7,122 bases of DNA from Gammaproteobacteria bacterium (GCA_015484935.1 WFUQ01000002.1:1-7122); one strand, 5' to 3'. Positions 1 through 6,467 are shown, numbered from the stretch's first letter. Program-made: numbers and translations. The notes: generated by a model from the letters alone, not told the origin.

Positions 1-20
1 CAGATGTGTATAAGAGACAG
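1..20. other. Residual Tn5/Nextera sequencing adapter (not genomic)
   Basis: Bases 2-20 read AGATGTGTATAAGAGACAG, which is exactly the 19-base hyperactive Tn5 mosaic end used in tagmentation libraries. The preceding C is the base expected before it in the Read 1 arm of the Nextera adapter; the Read 2 arm has G there. The topA reading frame stays open through these bases, but the residues it would add (CLLYTS after EYWT) do not resemble TopA, so genomic sequence begins at about base 21. A 19-base perfect match by chance is negligible. This is library DNA left on a contig end, not a natural transposon. Confidence 0.97.
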
Positions 21-607
21 GTCCAGTATTCCTGTGGATCGAATTCTTCTATCTCGATCTCACGTTCGACGATGAGGCGTAACGCGGGACTCTGGACACG
101 ACCGGCAGACAGACCGCGCTGTACTTTTTTCCACAGCAGGGGCGACAGGTTGAAGCCGACCAGATAATCCAGTGCGCGTCGAGCCTGTTGCGCATTGATC
201 AGGTTGAACGACAGGTCACGTGGTGAGTCGACCGCCTCCTGGATGGCGCGTTTGGTGACTTCGTTGAACACGACACGATGTACCGTCTTGTTCTCCAGCA
301 GACCTTTCTCTTTCAGCAGTTCATACAGGTGCCACGAGATGGCTTCTCCCTCGCGGTCCTGGTCAGTCGCGAGATAGAGGGTGTCGGCTTTGCTCAGCAG
401 TTTCTCTATCTTATCGACGTGCTTCTCATTTTTTTCGATGACCTGATACTTCATGGCGAAGTCATGTTCGGTATCGATCGCGCCTTCCTTGGGTATCAGG
501 TCGCGCACGTGACCGTATGAGGCATAGACTTTAAAGTCTTTGCCCAGATATTTTTCGATGGTTTTGGCTTTTGCAGGTGACTCTACAATAACGAGATTAT
601 TGCTCAT
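21..607 (-). CDS. topA: DNA topoisomerase I, N-terminal part (truncated at window edge)
   Basis: Type IA topoisomerase, which relaxes negative supercoils by cutting one strand through a 5'-phosphotyrosine link. Only the first 195 codons are present of a family usually near 770-870 residues. The TOPRIM domain is clear: VIVESPAKAKTI at residues 6-17 with the catalytic Glu9, then the acidic motif DQDREGE at 82-88 (Asp82, Asp84, Glu86). NAQQARRALD (138-147) and GLSAGRVQSPALR (165-177) match the start of the cleavage/strand-passage region. The active-site tyrosine and the C-terminal zinc fingers lie beyond the edge. Between GHVRDL (residue 32 on) and the YLATDQDREGE motif it is shorter than E. coli and Pseudomonas TopA, resembling beta-proteobacterial and Xanthomonas proteins as I recall them. 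The start ATG has an AGGCGA Shine-Dalgarno-like site nine bases upstream. It is the last visible gene of the leftward operon, 42 bases after smg. Confidence 0.97.
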
Positions 608-649
608 TCAGATCTTTCGCCTGGTTGTTTGATTGTGCGCTTGAGTGGT

Positions 650-1129
650 CTATTGCATGTAATCGACGACTTCGTCGAATACCAGTGTTTCCAGCCATGC
701 GTAAGCATTCTCTTCACCGGGATGGGTATGCAGTACGATCATAGTGATCCATTTCAGTTGTTCGCTGTCCAGTTCGTGACCGAGTGCGATGACGCGGTCC
801 AGTACCAGCTCTCGGGTGGCAGTCGTGAGGATGCCGCTCTGTTGCAGGTGCATGATGAAGCCGACACCTTCGTCACCCAGCACGCTGATCTCTTCCGGGC
901 TGAATATACGGATGCTGTTCTCTGAGACCGGTGCGAAATATTTGCTGTCCTGTATGGTCGCAAGGTCTTCCAGCCAGTCGAATGCCTGGGTTATCTCGGT
1001 ATTTTGGAATCCCATCTCTTCCAGGTGGTCATGCATCTGCTCGCGTTCGTCCATGACTTCGGTATCGTCGCCCAGATAACGTTCAAACAGGAACATTAAT
1101 ACGTCAACTACAGATTGTTTGATAACCAT
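650..1129 (-). CDS. smg: Smg family protein (DUF494), function unknown
   Basis: A 159-residue protein of the Smg/DUF494 family, about the length of E. coli Smg (157). Recognisable segments are VVDVLMFLFERY near the N-terminus (E. coli has FDVLMYLFETY), IRIFSPEE in the middle, TRELVLDRVIAL, and LKWITMIVLHTHPGEENAYAWLE near the C-terminus. The protein is acidic and looks mostly helical, with no signal peptide or membrane segment, so it is probably cytosolic. No enzymatic motif is visible and the family has no established biochemical role. It lies 40 bases after dprA and 42 bases before topA on the same strand; the dprA-smg pairing is widely conserved in proteobacteria. The start chosen has GGGAT about seven bases upstream and adds six residues relative to E. 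coli Smg. Confidence 0.95.
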   Translation of the reverse strand: MVIKQSVVDVLMFLFERYLGDDTEVMDEREQMHDHLEEMGFQNTEITQAFDWLEDLATIQDSKYFAPVSENSIRIFSPEEISVLGDEGVGFIMHLQQSGILTTATRELVLDRVIALGHELDSEQLKWITMIVLHTHPGEENAYAWLETLVFDEVVDYMQ

Positions 1130-1152
1130 TGTCTATCCCGGTTGTGTCTGCT

Positions 1153-1167
1153 GGCCTTGTGCAGGCC
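1153..1167 (-). repeat. Short hairpin in the dprA-smg spacer
   Basis: A perfect 5-bp inverted repeat, GGCCT/AGGCC, with a 5-base loop, begins three bases after the dprA stop codon in the leftward transcript. No run of U follows it, so it does not look like an intrinsic terminator. It could stabilise the 3' end of the dprA message, slow polymerase, or be chance. Confidence 0.3.
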
Positions 1168-1169
1168 CT

Positions 1170-2282
1170 TTATGCGATGCGGGTATACCTGCCGTTATCG
1201 CATACGACACTGCCTTCAAGCTCCATAATCAATAACATAGAGGCTATCTCGGCAGCGCTGAAACCGCTGCTTTCGACCAGTTCATCGATCGCAGCGGGTT
1301 CGAATTGCAGGCATTTGAGCAGTTTTTGGTGATCGGGGTCAAGTGCCGGTGTGGATAGGGTCGAATCTTTGTCCGGTTTTTGCGAAATTTTCGAGTCAGT
1401 CCGGGCAGGGAATGCGTGCGCCAGTTCTTCAAGGATGTCGTCGGCTGTTTCGACCAGTTTGGCGCCCTGTCGGATCAGTTGATGGCAACCACGGGACAAG
1501 GGGTTGTGTATCGAACCGGGTATGGCGAAGATTTCCCGCCCCTGTTCCAGTGCATGTTTGGCGGTGATCAGTGAGCCGCTCTTCAGTGCTGCCTCGACCA
1601 CCAGTGTGCCCATGGTCATGCCACTGATGATACGGTTGCGGCGGGGGAATAGCCCCCGGTTGGGTTCGGTGCCGACAGGCATCTCGGAAACCACCGCGCC
1701 ATCGGCAGCAATCTCGGCAGCCAGCTTTTTGTGTGCTGCCGGATAGACGATATCCAGACCATGCGCTACCAGTGCGATTGTTCCTGCCACACCATGCAAT
1801 GCCCCTTTGTGACAGGCGGCGTCGATGCCTCTGGCGAGTCCACTGGTGATGGTGATACCTGCCCGGGACAGGTAGGTGGCAAAGTCAGTTGCGGTACGGG
1901 CACCGGCGGCGGTCGGGTTGCGGCTACCGACCATGGCCAGCTGGGGTTGATTGAGGAATTCCGGATCGCCGCGCACATATAACAGGAGTGGCGCCTGCGG
2001 CAGCTGTCTCAGCCGTTGCGGGTAGTCAGGGTGGGTGCAGGGGATGATGTGGTGACCGGGCTGTTCTGCCCATCGCAGGTCAGGCTCGATCAGCGACTGG
2101 TCGTTATTGGCAAAGAATTCGAGAGCCTGTGGTTTGATGCCGAGTCGGCTCAGTTCTGCATCCGAGCTGTTGAGTGCTCGCGTCAGATCGTAATCGTGTT
2201 GCTGCAGCAGCCTGTGGGCAGTGACCGCACCCAGAGTGGGTGCGCGCAGCAATATCAGCCAGTCTTGTAGTTTCTCATTCAT
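1170..2282 (-). CDS. dprA: DNA-processing protein DprA (Smf), recombination mediator
   Basis: DprA binds incoming single-stranded DNA during natural transformation and loads RecA on it; it is also present in species not known to be competent. The 370-residue length is typical. Residues 1-60 form a helical SAM-like N-terminal region. The Rossmann-like core covers about 75-285, with MVGSRNPTAAG (117-127), the signature SGLARGIDAACHKGAL (147-162), LFPRRNRIISGMT (211-223), and EAALKSGSLITAKHALEQGREIFAIPGS (230-257), the last covering the usual ssDNA-binding pocket. A polar linker (about 290-315) leads to a winged-helix DML1-like domain (about 318-370) ending LEGSVVCDNGRYTRIA. The start lies 17 bases after the tsaP-like stop with no strong Shine-Dalgarno, so translation may depend on the upstream gene. 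No frameshift or missing signature residue is seen. Comparable to E. coli smf in position and orientation. Confidence 0.97.
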   Translation of the reverse strand: MNEKLQDWLILLRAPTLGAVTAHRLLQQHDYDLTRALNSSDAELSRLGIKPQALEFFANNDQSLIEPDLRWAEQPGHHIIPCTHPDYPQRLRQLPQAPLLLYVRGDPEFLNQPQLAMVGSRNPTAAGARTATDFATYLSRAGITITSGLARGIDAACHKGALHGVAGTIALVAHGLDIVYPAAHKKLAAEIAADGAVVSEMPVGTEPNRGLFPRRNRIISGMTMGTLVVEAALKSGSLITAKHALEQGREIFAIPGSIHNPLSRGCHQLIRQGAKLVETADDILEELAHAFPARTDSKISQKPDKDSTLSTPALDPDHQKLLKCLQFEPAAIDELVESSGFSAAEIASMLLIMELEGSVVCDNGRYTRIA

Positions 2283-2299
2283 CCATGAACAGGTTATGT

Positions 2300-3487
2300 C
2301 TATTTCGGTGTGCTTACAACATCACCTACTTGAATAACGTTGGTCGATTCCATCACCAGTCCATAGCTGACTTCATCGAAAGTGCGGAAGATCATGATCA
2401 GGCCGCTGCGTTCGTTGGGTAACTGCACATCGCGACTCGATATCTGGTCGTAGCGGTCATAGACCACATCACCCTTGGTGAAGCTTGCCAGTATGTGGCC
2501 GACCTCGACACCATCACGGCTGCCCCGGTTGAGTACGGCGATCTGGAATTTTGCGATGCCGAATATGCCGTCGAACAGGGAGGCGACTTTGCCTTCGATC
2601 TTGCGATCGGGAATTTTAGGAAAATACAGATTGGAGATCTTGCTCTTGTCGGTGGGTAACAGGCGGTCACCGATCAGCACTTCACGCTGTGTCTTGGTCA
2701 GGCGACCGATAGCCGGATCACCGTAGGTATCGATATGGGCTTCACCGGCGAACACCGCCTCATAGCCGAGCAGTTGTTCGGTGTCGGGATCGATCAGTTT
2801 CTTGCCGGGGCGGAACACGGTGTAACGGACACGTTCTTTATCCAGTTCGCCGCGTACGTAGATACGATTGCCTTCCCCTAATATAAGGTGTTTATCATCG
2901 CTACCGATAATATAAGGTGCTTTTTCCAGTTCTTCTTCGCTGACCACGCGCGGTTGCGTGATGAACTGGCGGATAGCATCACCGGGGATCGACGGGATGC
3001 TGGCTTCCAGCGCATTGCGTCGTACCGACGGGCTGAGTTTGACCTGACGGAGTCCGCCGGGTGCTGCATTGGCGCTGGCACCGGCCGGTACAGCCTGATT
3101 GACCAGTATCTGCGGGCGACCGTTGATGTAGACCAGAGTCAGTACATCACCGGGATAGATCAGATGCGGGTTCTCGACCTGCGGGTTGCTGTTCCATATC
3201 TCGGGCCAGTACCACGGGTCTTTCAGGAACAGGCTGGAGATATCCCACAGGGTATCGCCTTTCTTGACGGTGTATTGTCTGGGGCGAGTCTGTTTGACAC
3301 GGATGGTGCTCTGTTGTTCGACAGGAGCCTGTTGCTCGGTCTGCACTTCAGCGAATGATTCGGTTTCCCGTGGCTGCGGTTCGACATAGCTGTCTTCGCG
3401 TGGAGCCGTGCCGGAACAGGCGCTCAGTCCCAGAACGATCAACAAGCTGCAAAGTGTCAGAGATACAGGGGTGACGGATGCTTTCAT
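2300..3487 (-). CDS. LysM-domain lipoprotein, TsaP-like (type IV pilus secretin-associated family)
   Basis: A 395-residue exported protein. From the chosen ATG it has a lipoprotein signal peptide: Lys2, a hydrophobic stretch, and lipobox LSAC with Cys24 followed by Ser, which suggests outer-membrane sorting. An acidic, Gln-rich linker (27-68) precedes a LysM peptidoglycan-binding domain at about 71-118 (YTVKKGDTLWDIS, then PHLIYPGDVLTL). The C-terminal part (about 290-395, IEGKVASLFDGIFGIAKFQIAVLNRG and onward) resembles the FlgT-C-like domain of TsaP, the protein that anchors type IV pilus secretins to peptidoglycan. P. aeruginosa PA0020 has the same position beside dprA and opposite def. 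Family assignment is good; a pilus role here is inference, since no pil genes are visible. An in-frame ATG at 3568 would add 27 residues, but it lies inside the likely promoter and would bury the signal peptide, so I rejected it. Confidence 0.9.
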   Translation of the reverse strand: MKASVTPVSLTLCSLLIVLGLSACSGTAPREDSYVEPQPRETESFAEVQTEQQAPVEQQSTIRVKQTRPRQYTVKKGDTLWDISSLFLKDPWYWPEIWNSNPQVENPHLIYPGDVLTLVYINGRPQILVNQAVPAGASANAAPGGLRQVKLSPSVRRNALEASIPSIPGDAIRQFITQPRVVSEEELEKAPYIIGSDDKHLILGEGNRIYVRGELDKERVRYTVFRPGKKLIDPDTEQLLGYEAVFAGEAHIDTYGDPAIGRLTKTQREVLIGDRLLPTDKSKISNLYFPKIPDRKIEGKVASLFDGIFGIAKFQIAVLNRGSRDGVEVGHILASFTKGDVVYDRYDQISSRDVQLPNERSGLIMIFRTFDEVSYGLVMESTNVIQVGDVVSTPK

Positions 3488-3499
3488 TTTTATTATTTT

Positions 3500-3505
3500 T
3501 CCCTG
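3500..3505 (-). promoter_or_regulatory. Probable ribosome binding site for the LysM lipoprotein gene
   Basis: CAGGGA on the minus strand, 12 bases before the ATG at 3487, with an A/T-only spacer. The spacing is long for a Shine-Dalgarno, but no better site exists, and none accompanies the upstream ATG at 3568. It supports the shorter start that yields a clean lipoprotein signal peptide. Confidence 0.4.
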
Positions 3506-3527
3506 GGTTTTATCCGTGGTTTTCAAG

Positions 3528-3544
3528 AGTTTAGCTGATAAACT
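3528..3544. repeat. 17-base dyad in the divergent intergenic region
   Basis: AGTTTA and its exact complement TAAACT are separated by five bases (GCTGA). The dyad falls in the predicted 5' leader of the leftward operon, about 20 bases after the likely transcription start. It could be an operator half-site pair or a weak leader hairpin. The stem is AT-rich, so an RNA hairpin would be unstable. Confidence 0.3.
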
Positions 3545-3570
3545 TCCATTTCTAAAGCAAGTTTGCATTG

Positions 3571-3579
3571 ATTGTAGCA
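3571..3579 (-). promoter_or_regulatory. Extended -10 promoter candidate for the LysM lipoprotein-dprA-smg-topA block
   Basis: On the minus strand the sequence is TGCTACAAT: a TGn extension followed by TACAAT, five of six matches to the sigma-70 -10 consensus. No good -35 lies at 16-18 bases, which is usual for extended -10 promoters. Transcription would begin near 3564 and leave a leader of about 77 bases before the ATG at 3487. Confidence 0.45.
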
Positions 3580-3594
3580 GAAAACTGCCAACAA
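3572..3594. repeat. Interrupted dyad overlapping the leftward promoter
   Basis: GCAG and CTGC flank AAAA at 3577-3588. Outside them TTGT (3572-3575) and ACAA (3591-3594) extend the symmetry with one base of slippage. The element overlaps the extended -10 of the leftward promoter, a position where a bound regulator would block transcription. It may be chance given the short arms. Confidence 0.25.
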
Positions 3595-3617
3595 GCAGCT
3601 TATGAGAGAAATTGCGG

Positions 3618-3623
3618 TAAAAT
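3618..3623 (+). promoter_or_regulatory. -10-like element just upstream of def
   Basis: TAAAAT matches the sigma-70 -10 hexamer at five of six positions and ends six bases before the def ATG. If used, transcription would begin at about the A of the start codon and give a leaderless message. No -35 hexamer is visible at 16-18 bases and there is no TGn extension, so support is weak. Confidence 0.2.
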
Positions 3624-3629
3624 CACACT

Positions 3630-4136
3630 ATGGCTATTCTAGATATTCTCAATTACCCGGATAAACGACTGCGCACCGTGGCAAAACCGGTGGAGCAGGT
3701 GGACGACAGCATACGTCGTCTCATCGACGATATGTTCGAGACCATGTATCAGGCACCGGGTATCGGTCTGGCTGCGACGCAGGTAGATGTGCATCAGCGA
3801 GTGATCGTGATCGATGTCAGTGAAGAAAAAGATTCACCGCTGGTGTTGATCAACCCGGAGATCATCGAGCAGGACGGTGTCGAAGTCTGTCAGGAAGGTT
3901 GTCTGTCGGTGCCGGAGATATACGAGAACGTCGAACGAGCCGAACACGTTATCGTCACCACACTGGATAGGGATGGCAAGCAACAGACTATCGAGGCCGA
4001 TGGCATACTGGCAGTATGCATCCAGCATGAGATGGATCATCTCGTCGGCAAGCTGTTCGTCGATTACCTGTCACCACTCAAGCGTCAACGTATCAAGAAA
4101 AAACTGCAGAAAAATCTCAAGCTGGCGATGGCGTGA
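3630..4136 (+). CDS. def: Peptide deformylase
   Basis: Metal-dependent amidase that removes the N-formyl group from nascent proteins at the ribosome exit, allowing later methionine removal. All three family motifs are present: GIGLAATQ at residues 44-51, EGCLS at 89-93 with the metal ligand Cys91, and HEMDH at 133-137 with ligands His133 and His137 and catalytic Glu134. The length of 168 residues equals that of the E. coli type-I enzyme, and the C-terminus [19 protein letters not shown] is near identical to it. The start ATG gives the canonical [14 protein letters not shown]. No clear Shine-Dalgarno precedes it; GAGAGA lies about 20 bases upstream, which is too far. It is the first gene of the rightward block and overlaps fmt by one base, so the two steps of the formyl cycle are translated together. 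Confidence 0.98.
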   Translation: MAILDILNYPDKRLRTVAKPVEQVDDSIRRLIDDMFETMYQAPGIGLAATQVDVHQRVIVIDVSEEKDSPLVLINPEIIEQDGVEVCQEGCLSVPEIYENVERAEHVIVTTLDRDGKQQTIEADGILAVCIQHEMDHLVGKLFVDYLSPLKRQRIKKKLQKNLKLAMA

Positions 4137-5095
4137 TGCGATCGGTTCGTATCGTCTATGCCGGTACGCCGGATTTCGCTGTGCCCGCCCTGCAGGCTTT
4201 GCATGATAACGATTACGATGTGGTCGCCGTCTACACACAACCGGACAGACCCGCCGGTCGCGGTAAAAAACCACGGCCTTCACCGGTCAAACTCAAAGCG
4301 ACCGAACTGGGTATCGGAGTCCATCAGCCCGACCGGTTCAGTGACGAAGGTGCGATCGAGCAGCTGCAACAACTGCAACCGGATCTGATGATCGTCACCG
4401 CCTATGGCCTGCTGTTGCCGGAAGAGGTACTCGCCATCCCGCGACTGGGTTGTATCAACATCCATGCTTCATTGTTACCGCGGTGGCGTGGTGCCGCGCC
4501 CATACAGCGTGCCATCATCGCGGGCGACAAGCAGACCGGCATCACCATCATGCAGATGGACAAAGGACTGGACACCGGCGATATGCTCGCTGTGTCTCGT
4601 TGTGATATCGCTGCCGATGAGACCGGTTCGAGTCTGCACGACAGATTGATGCAGCTGGGTGCCGATACCTTGTTACGTTGTCTGCCGGATATCCTCTCGC
4701 AGCGGTGTCCGGCTGAGAAGCAGGATGACGCTGCCGCCTGTTACGCCAGCAAATTATCCAAGGCAGAAGCCGAGCTGGATTGGCGCGAAAGTGCTGAACA
4801 ACTGTTGCGACTGGTCAACGCATTCAATGCCTGGCCGGTAGCATTTACTCATTACATGAAGAACAGGCAGCCACAGAATCTGCGTGTCTGGCAGGCAGAA
4901 GTGATCGATACATCGATGGCATCCGGGAAAGCGCCGGGCACGGTGCTGCGCTGTGACAAACAGGGTATCGATGTGGTCTGTGGTAGCGGTGTCTTGAGAT
5001 TGTTGCAGGTGCAGCCCGCCGGTAAGCGTCAGATGTCATCTGCCGATTTCAGCAATGCACATGATCTCACCGGCGACGTGCTGGGATGTCGTTAG
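4136..5095 (+). CDS. fmt: Methionyl-tRNA formyltransferase
   Basis: Transfers a formyl group from 10-formyltetrahydrofolate to initiator Met-tRNA, marking it for translation initiation. With the ATG start it has 319 residues (E. coli 315). The N-terminal Rossmann catalytic domain shows VYAGTPDFAVPAL (7-19), the tRNA-contacting loop PDRPAGRGKK (36-45), and the catalytic Asn108, His110 and Asp146 within INIHASLLPRWRGAAPIQ and MDKGLDTGDML. The C-terminal OB-fold tRNA-binding domain begins near 205 and keeps the family's LRVWQAEVID and LLQVQPAGKRQMS segments. The ATG at 4136 shares its A with the def stop codon (TGATG), typical of termination-reinitiation. A GTG one codon earlier (4133) is also in frame and cannot be excluded. 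Confidence 0.97.
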   Translation: MRSVRIVYAGTPDFAVPALQALHDNDYDVVAVYTQPDRPAGRGKKPRPSPVKLKATELGIGVHQPDRFSDEGAIEQLQQLQPDLMIVTAYGLLLPEEVLAIPRLGCINIHASLLPRWRGAAPIQRAIIAGDKQTGITIMQMDKGLDTGDMLAVSRCDIAADETGSSLHDRLMQLGADTLLRCLPDILSQRCPAEKQDDAAACYASKLSKAEAELDWRESAEQLLRLVNAFNAWPVAFTHYMKNRQPQNLRVWQAEVIDTSMASGKAPGTVLRCDKQGIDVVCGSGVLRLLQVQPAGKRQMSSADFSNAHDLTGDVLGCR

Positions 5096-5101
5096 ACCGC
5101 A

Positions 5102-6421
5102 GTGTCACAGCCCGATAACAACAGACAGGCCGCTACCCGACTGATCGCATTACGCGCCTTGATGCAGGTGATGTTTCACGGACAGTCGCTCTCGACAGTG
5201 CGCGAGGATGTCTATACCAAACTGACTGAGCCGCGCGACCGGGGTTTTAGCATGGAGCTGGTGCAGGGTGTGTGTCGCTGGCGCTGGAAACTGGATGCGA
5301 TACTGCTCGCCTGTCTGAACAAACCGCTGCGCAAAAAAGAGAAAGAGATAAAGCTACTGTTGTATCTTGCACTGTATGAATTACTGGCGATGCACACACC
5401 GGATTATGCGGTGGTCGATGAGGCAGTCAAGCTCACACGCAAGCTGAGCAAACCCTGGGCGAAGGCATTGGTGAATGCCGTGCTGCGTAATTTTCTGCGT
5501 GAATCTGAATCGATATTGGCGTCGCTGGATGAGACCGCCGGGTATTCACATCCGTCATGGTTGATCGAACGTATCAGAGCAGACTGGCCGAACCACTGGC
5601 AGTCTGTGCTGCAACATAACAACGAGCGTGCGCCACTCACCTTGCGGGTGAACCGGCTGCGCACTACCCGACAGGATTATCTGACCGTTTTGACTGAACA
5701 CGGCCTGACAGCTTCGGTGAACGCTCTCAGTGACGATGCCATCACGTTGACTGACAACGTCGATATCACTTCCCTGCCCGGATTTTCACAAGGGCTGTTT
5801 TCAGTACAGGATGCCGGCGCACAACTGGCTGCACCGCTGTTGCAGTGTGAGCAGGGCATGTCGGTGCTGGATCTGTGTGCGGCGCCGGGTGGCAAGACCT
5901 GTCATGTGCTGGAATCGACAGCGAACAAGATCGAGATGCTGGCGGTCGATGTCGATGCCACCCGCGTGCAGCGTATCGAACAGAATCTGCAACGCTTGCA
6001 GTTGCAGGCGATGGTGCGCGTCGCCGATGCGGCCGATGCAGCAAGCCTGGCTGCCGATGCTTTTCAACGCATACTGGTCGATGCGCCCTGTTCGGCGACA
6101 GGGGTGATCCGGCGACACCCCGATATAAAGAGTCTGCGGCAGGCGGACGATATCGAAACGCTGGTCGCATTGCAGGCCGCGATACTGAATAATGCATGGC
6201 GCAGTCTGCAGCTAGATGGCTTGTTGCTATACGTCACCTGCTCTGTCTTACGCGACGAAAACAGTTTGCAGATGGAGCGTTTTTTGCAGCAGCATAGCGA
6301 TGCGGTCGAACAGCCGCTGGCGGTCGATTGGGGGCAGGCTTGTAGTGTGGGCAGACAATTGTTACCGGGTGAGCAGGATGCCGATGGTTTTTATTATTGC
6401 CTTGTTCGCAAATGCGGTTGA
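5102..6421 (+). CDS. rsmB: 16S rRNA (cytosine-967-C5) methyltransferase
   Basis: SAM-dependent methyltransferase that makes m5C967 in 16S rRNA. The 439-residue protein (E. coli 429) begins with a NusB-like RNA-binding domain (about 10-135), followed by the Fmu/NOP2 catalytic domain. SAM motif I is LDLCAAPGGKT (256-266). The two family cysteines are visible: Cys330 in DAPCSATGVIRRHPDIK and Cys380 in VTCSVL; by family knowledge the TC cysteine is the nucleophile and the PC cysteine helps release the product. The end LLPGEQDADGFYYCLV is typical. The start is GTG, six bases after the fmt stop, with no clear Shine-Dalgarno. It is favoured because RLIALRALMQVMFHGQSLS aligns with the E. coli N-terminus; the next ATG codons (residues 21, 24) would cut into the domain. 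Translation is probably coupled to fmt. Confidence 0.97.
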   Translation: MSQPDNNRQAATRLIALRALMQVMFHGQSLSTVREDVYTKLTEPRDRGFSMELVQGVCRWRWKLDAILLACLNKPLRKKEKEIKLLLYLALYELLAMHTPDYAVVDEAVKLTRKLSKPWAKALVNAVLRNFLRESESILASLDETAGYSHPSWLIERIRADWPNHWQSVLQHNNERAPLTLRVNRLRTTRQDYLTVLTEHGLTASVNALSDDAITLTDNVDITSLPGFSQGLFSVQDAGAQLAAPLLQCEQGMSVLDLCAAPGGKTCHVLESTANKIEMLAVDVDATRVQRIEQNLQRLQLQAMVRVADAADAASLAADAFQRILVDAPCSATGVIRRHPDIKSLRQADDIETLVALQAAILNNAWRSLQLDGLLLYVTCSVLRDENSLQMERFLQQHSDAVEQPLAVDWGQACSVGRQLLPGEQDADGFYYCLVRKCG

Positions 6422-6467
6422 AAGGCGTAAACTTCGCGCCATACACACGGCCACAAGCTGAACACGC

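Noticed and set aside
1..20. Natural Tn5 or IS50 end next to topA
   Set aside because: The sequence is the engineered mosaic end, not the wild-type outer or inner end. It sits exactly at the sequence terminus with the Read 1 adapter base in front, as expected from library preparation.
2888..3358. 156-codon plus-strand open frame antisense to the LysM lipoprotein gene
   Set aside because: It lies wholly inside a well-supported gene on the other strand, has no recognisable domain, and its composition is what the antisense of this coding sequence would give.
3488..3568. Upstream ATG at 3568 giving a 422-residue LysM protein
   Set aside because: It would put 27 polar residues before the signal peptide, lies beside the predicted transcription start, and has no ribosome site. 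The ATG at 3487 gives a standard lipoprotein N-terminus.
3576..3594. Sigma-54-like promoter on the minus strand (TTGGCA ... CTGCT)
   Set aside because: The GG and GC pairs are nine bases apart instead of the required ten, and the -12 element lacks the TTGC form. The sigma-70 extended -10 at the same place is a better match.
5766..6197. 143-codon minus-strand open frame inside rsmB
   Set aside because: The translation is rich in Arg, Pro, His and Ser with no known motif, typical of a shadow frame opposite a conserved gene. The rsmB frame here carries the SAM motif and the PCS motif.
6422..6467. Possible terminator in the rsmB-trkA gap (GGCG ... CGCC)
   Set aside because: The stem is only four base pairs with a nine-base loop and no T run, so it does not support a terminator.
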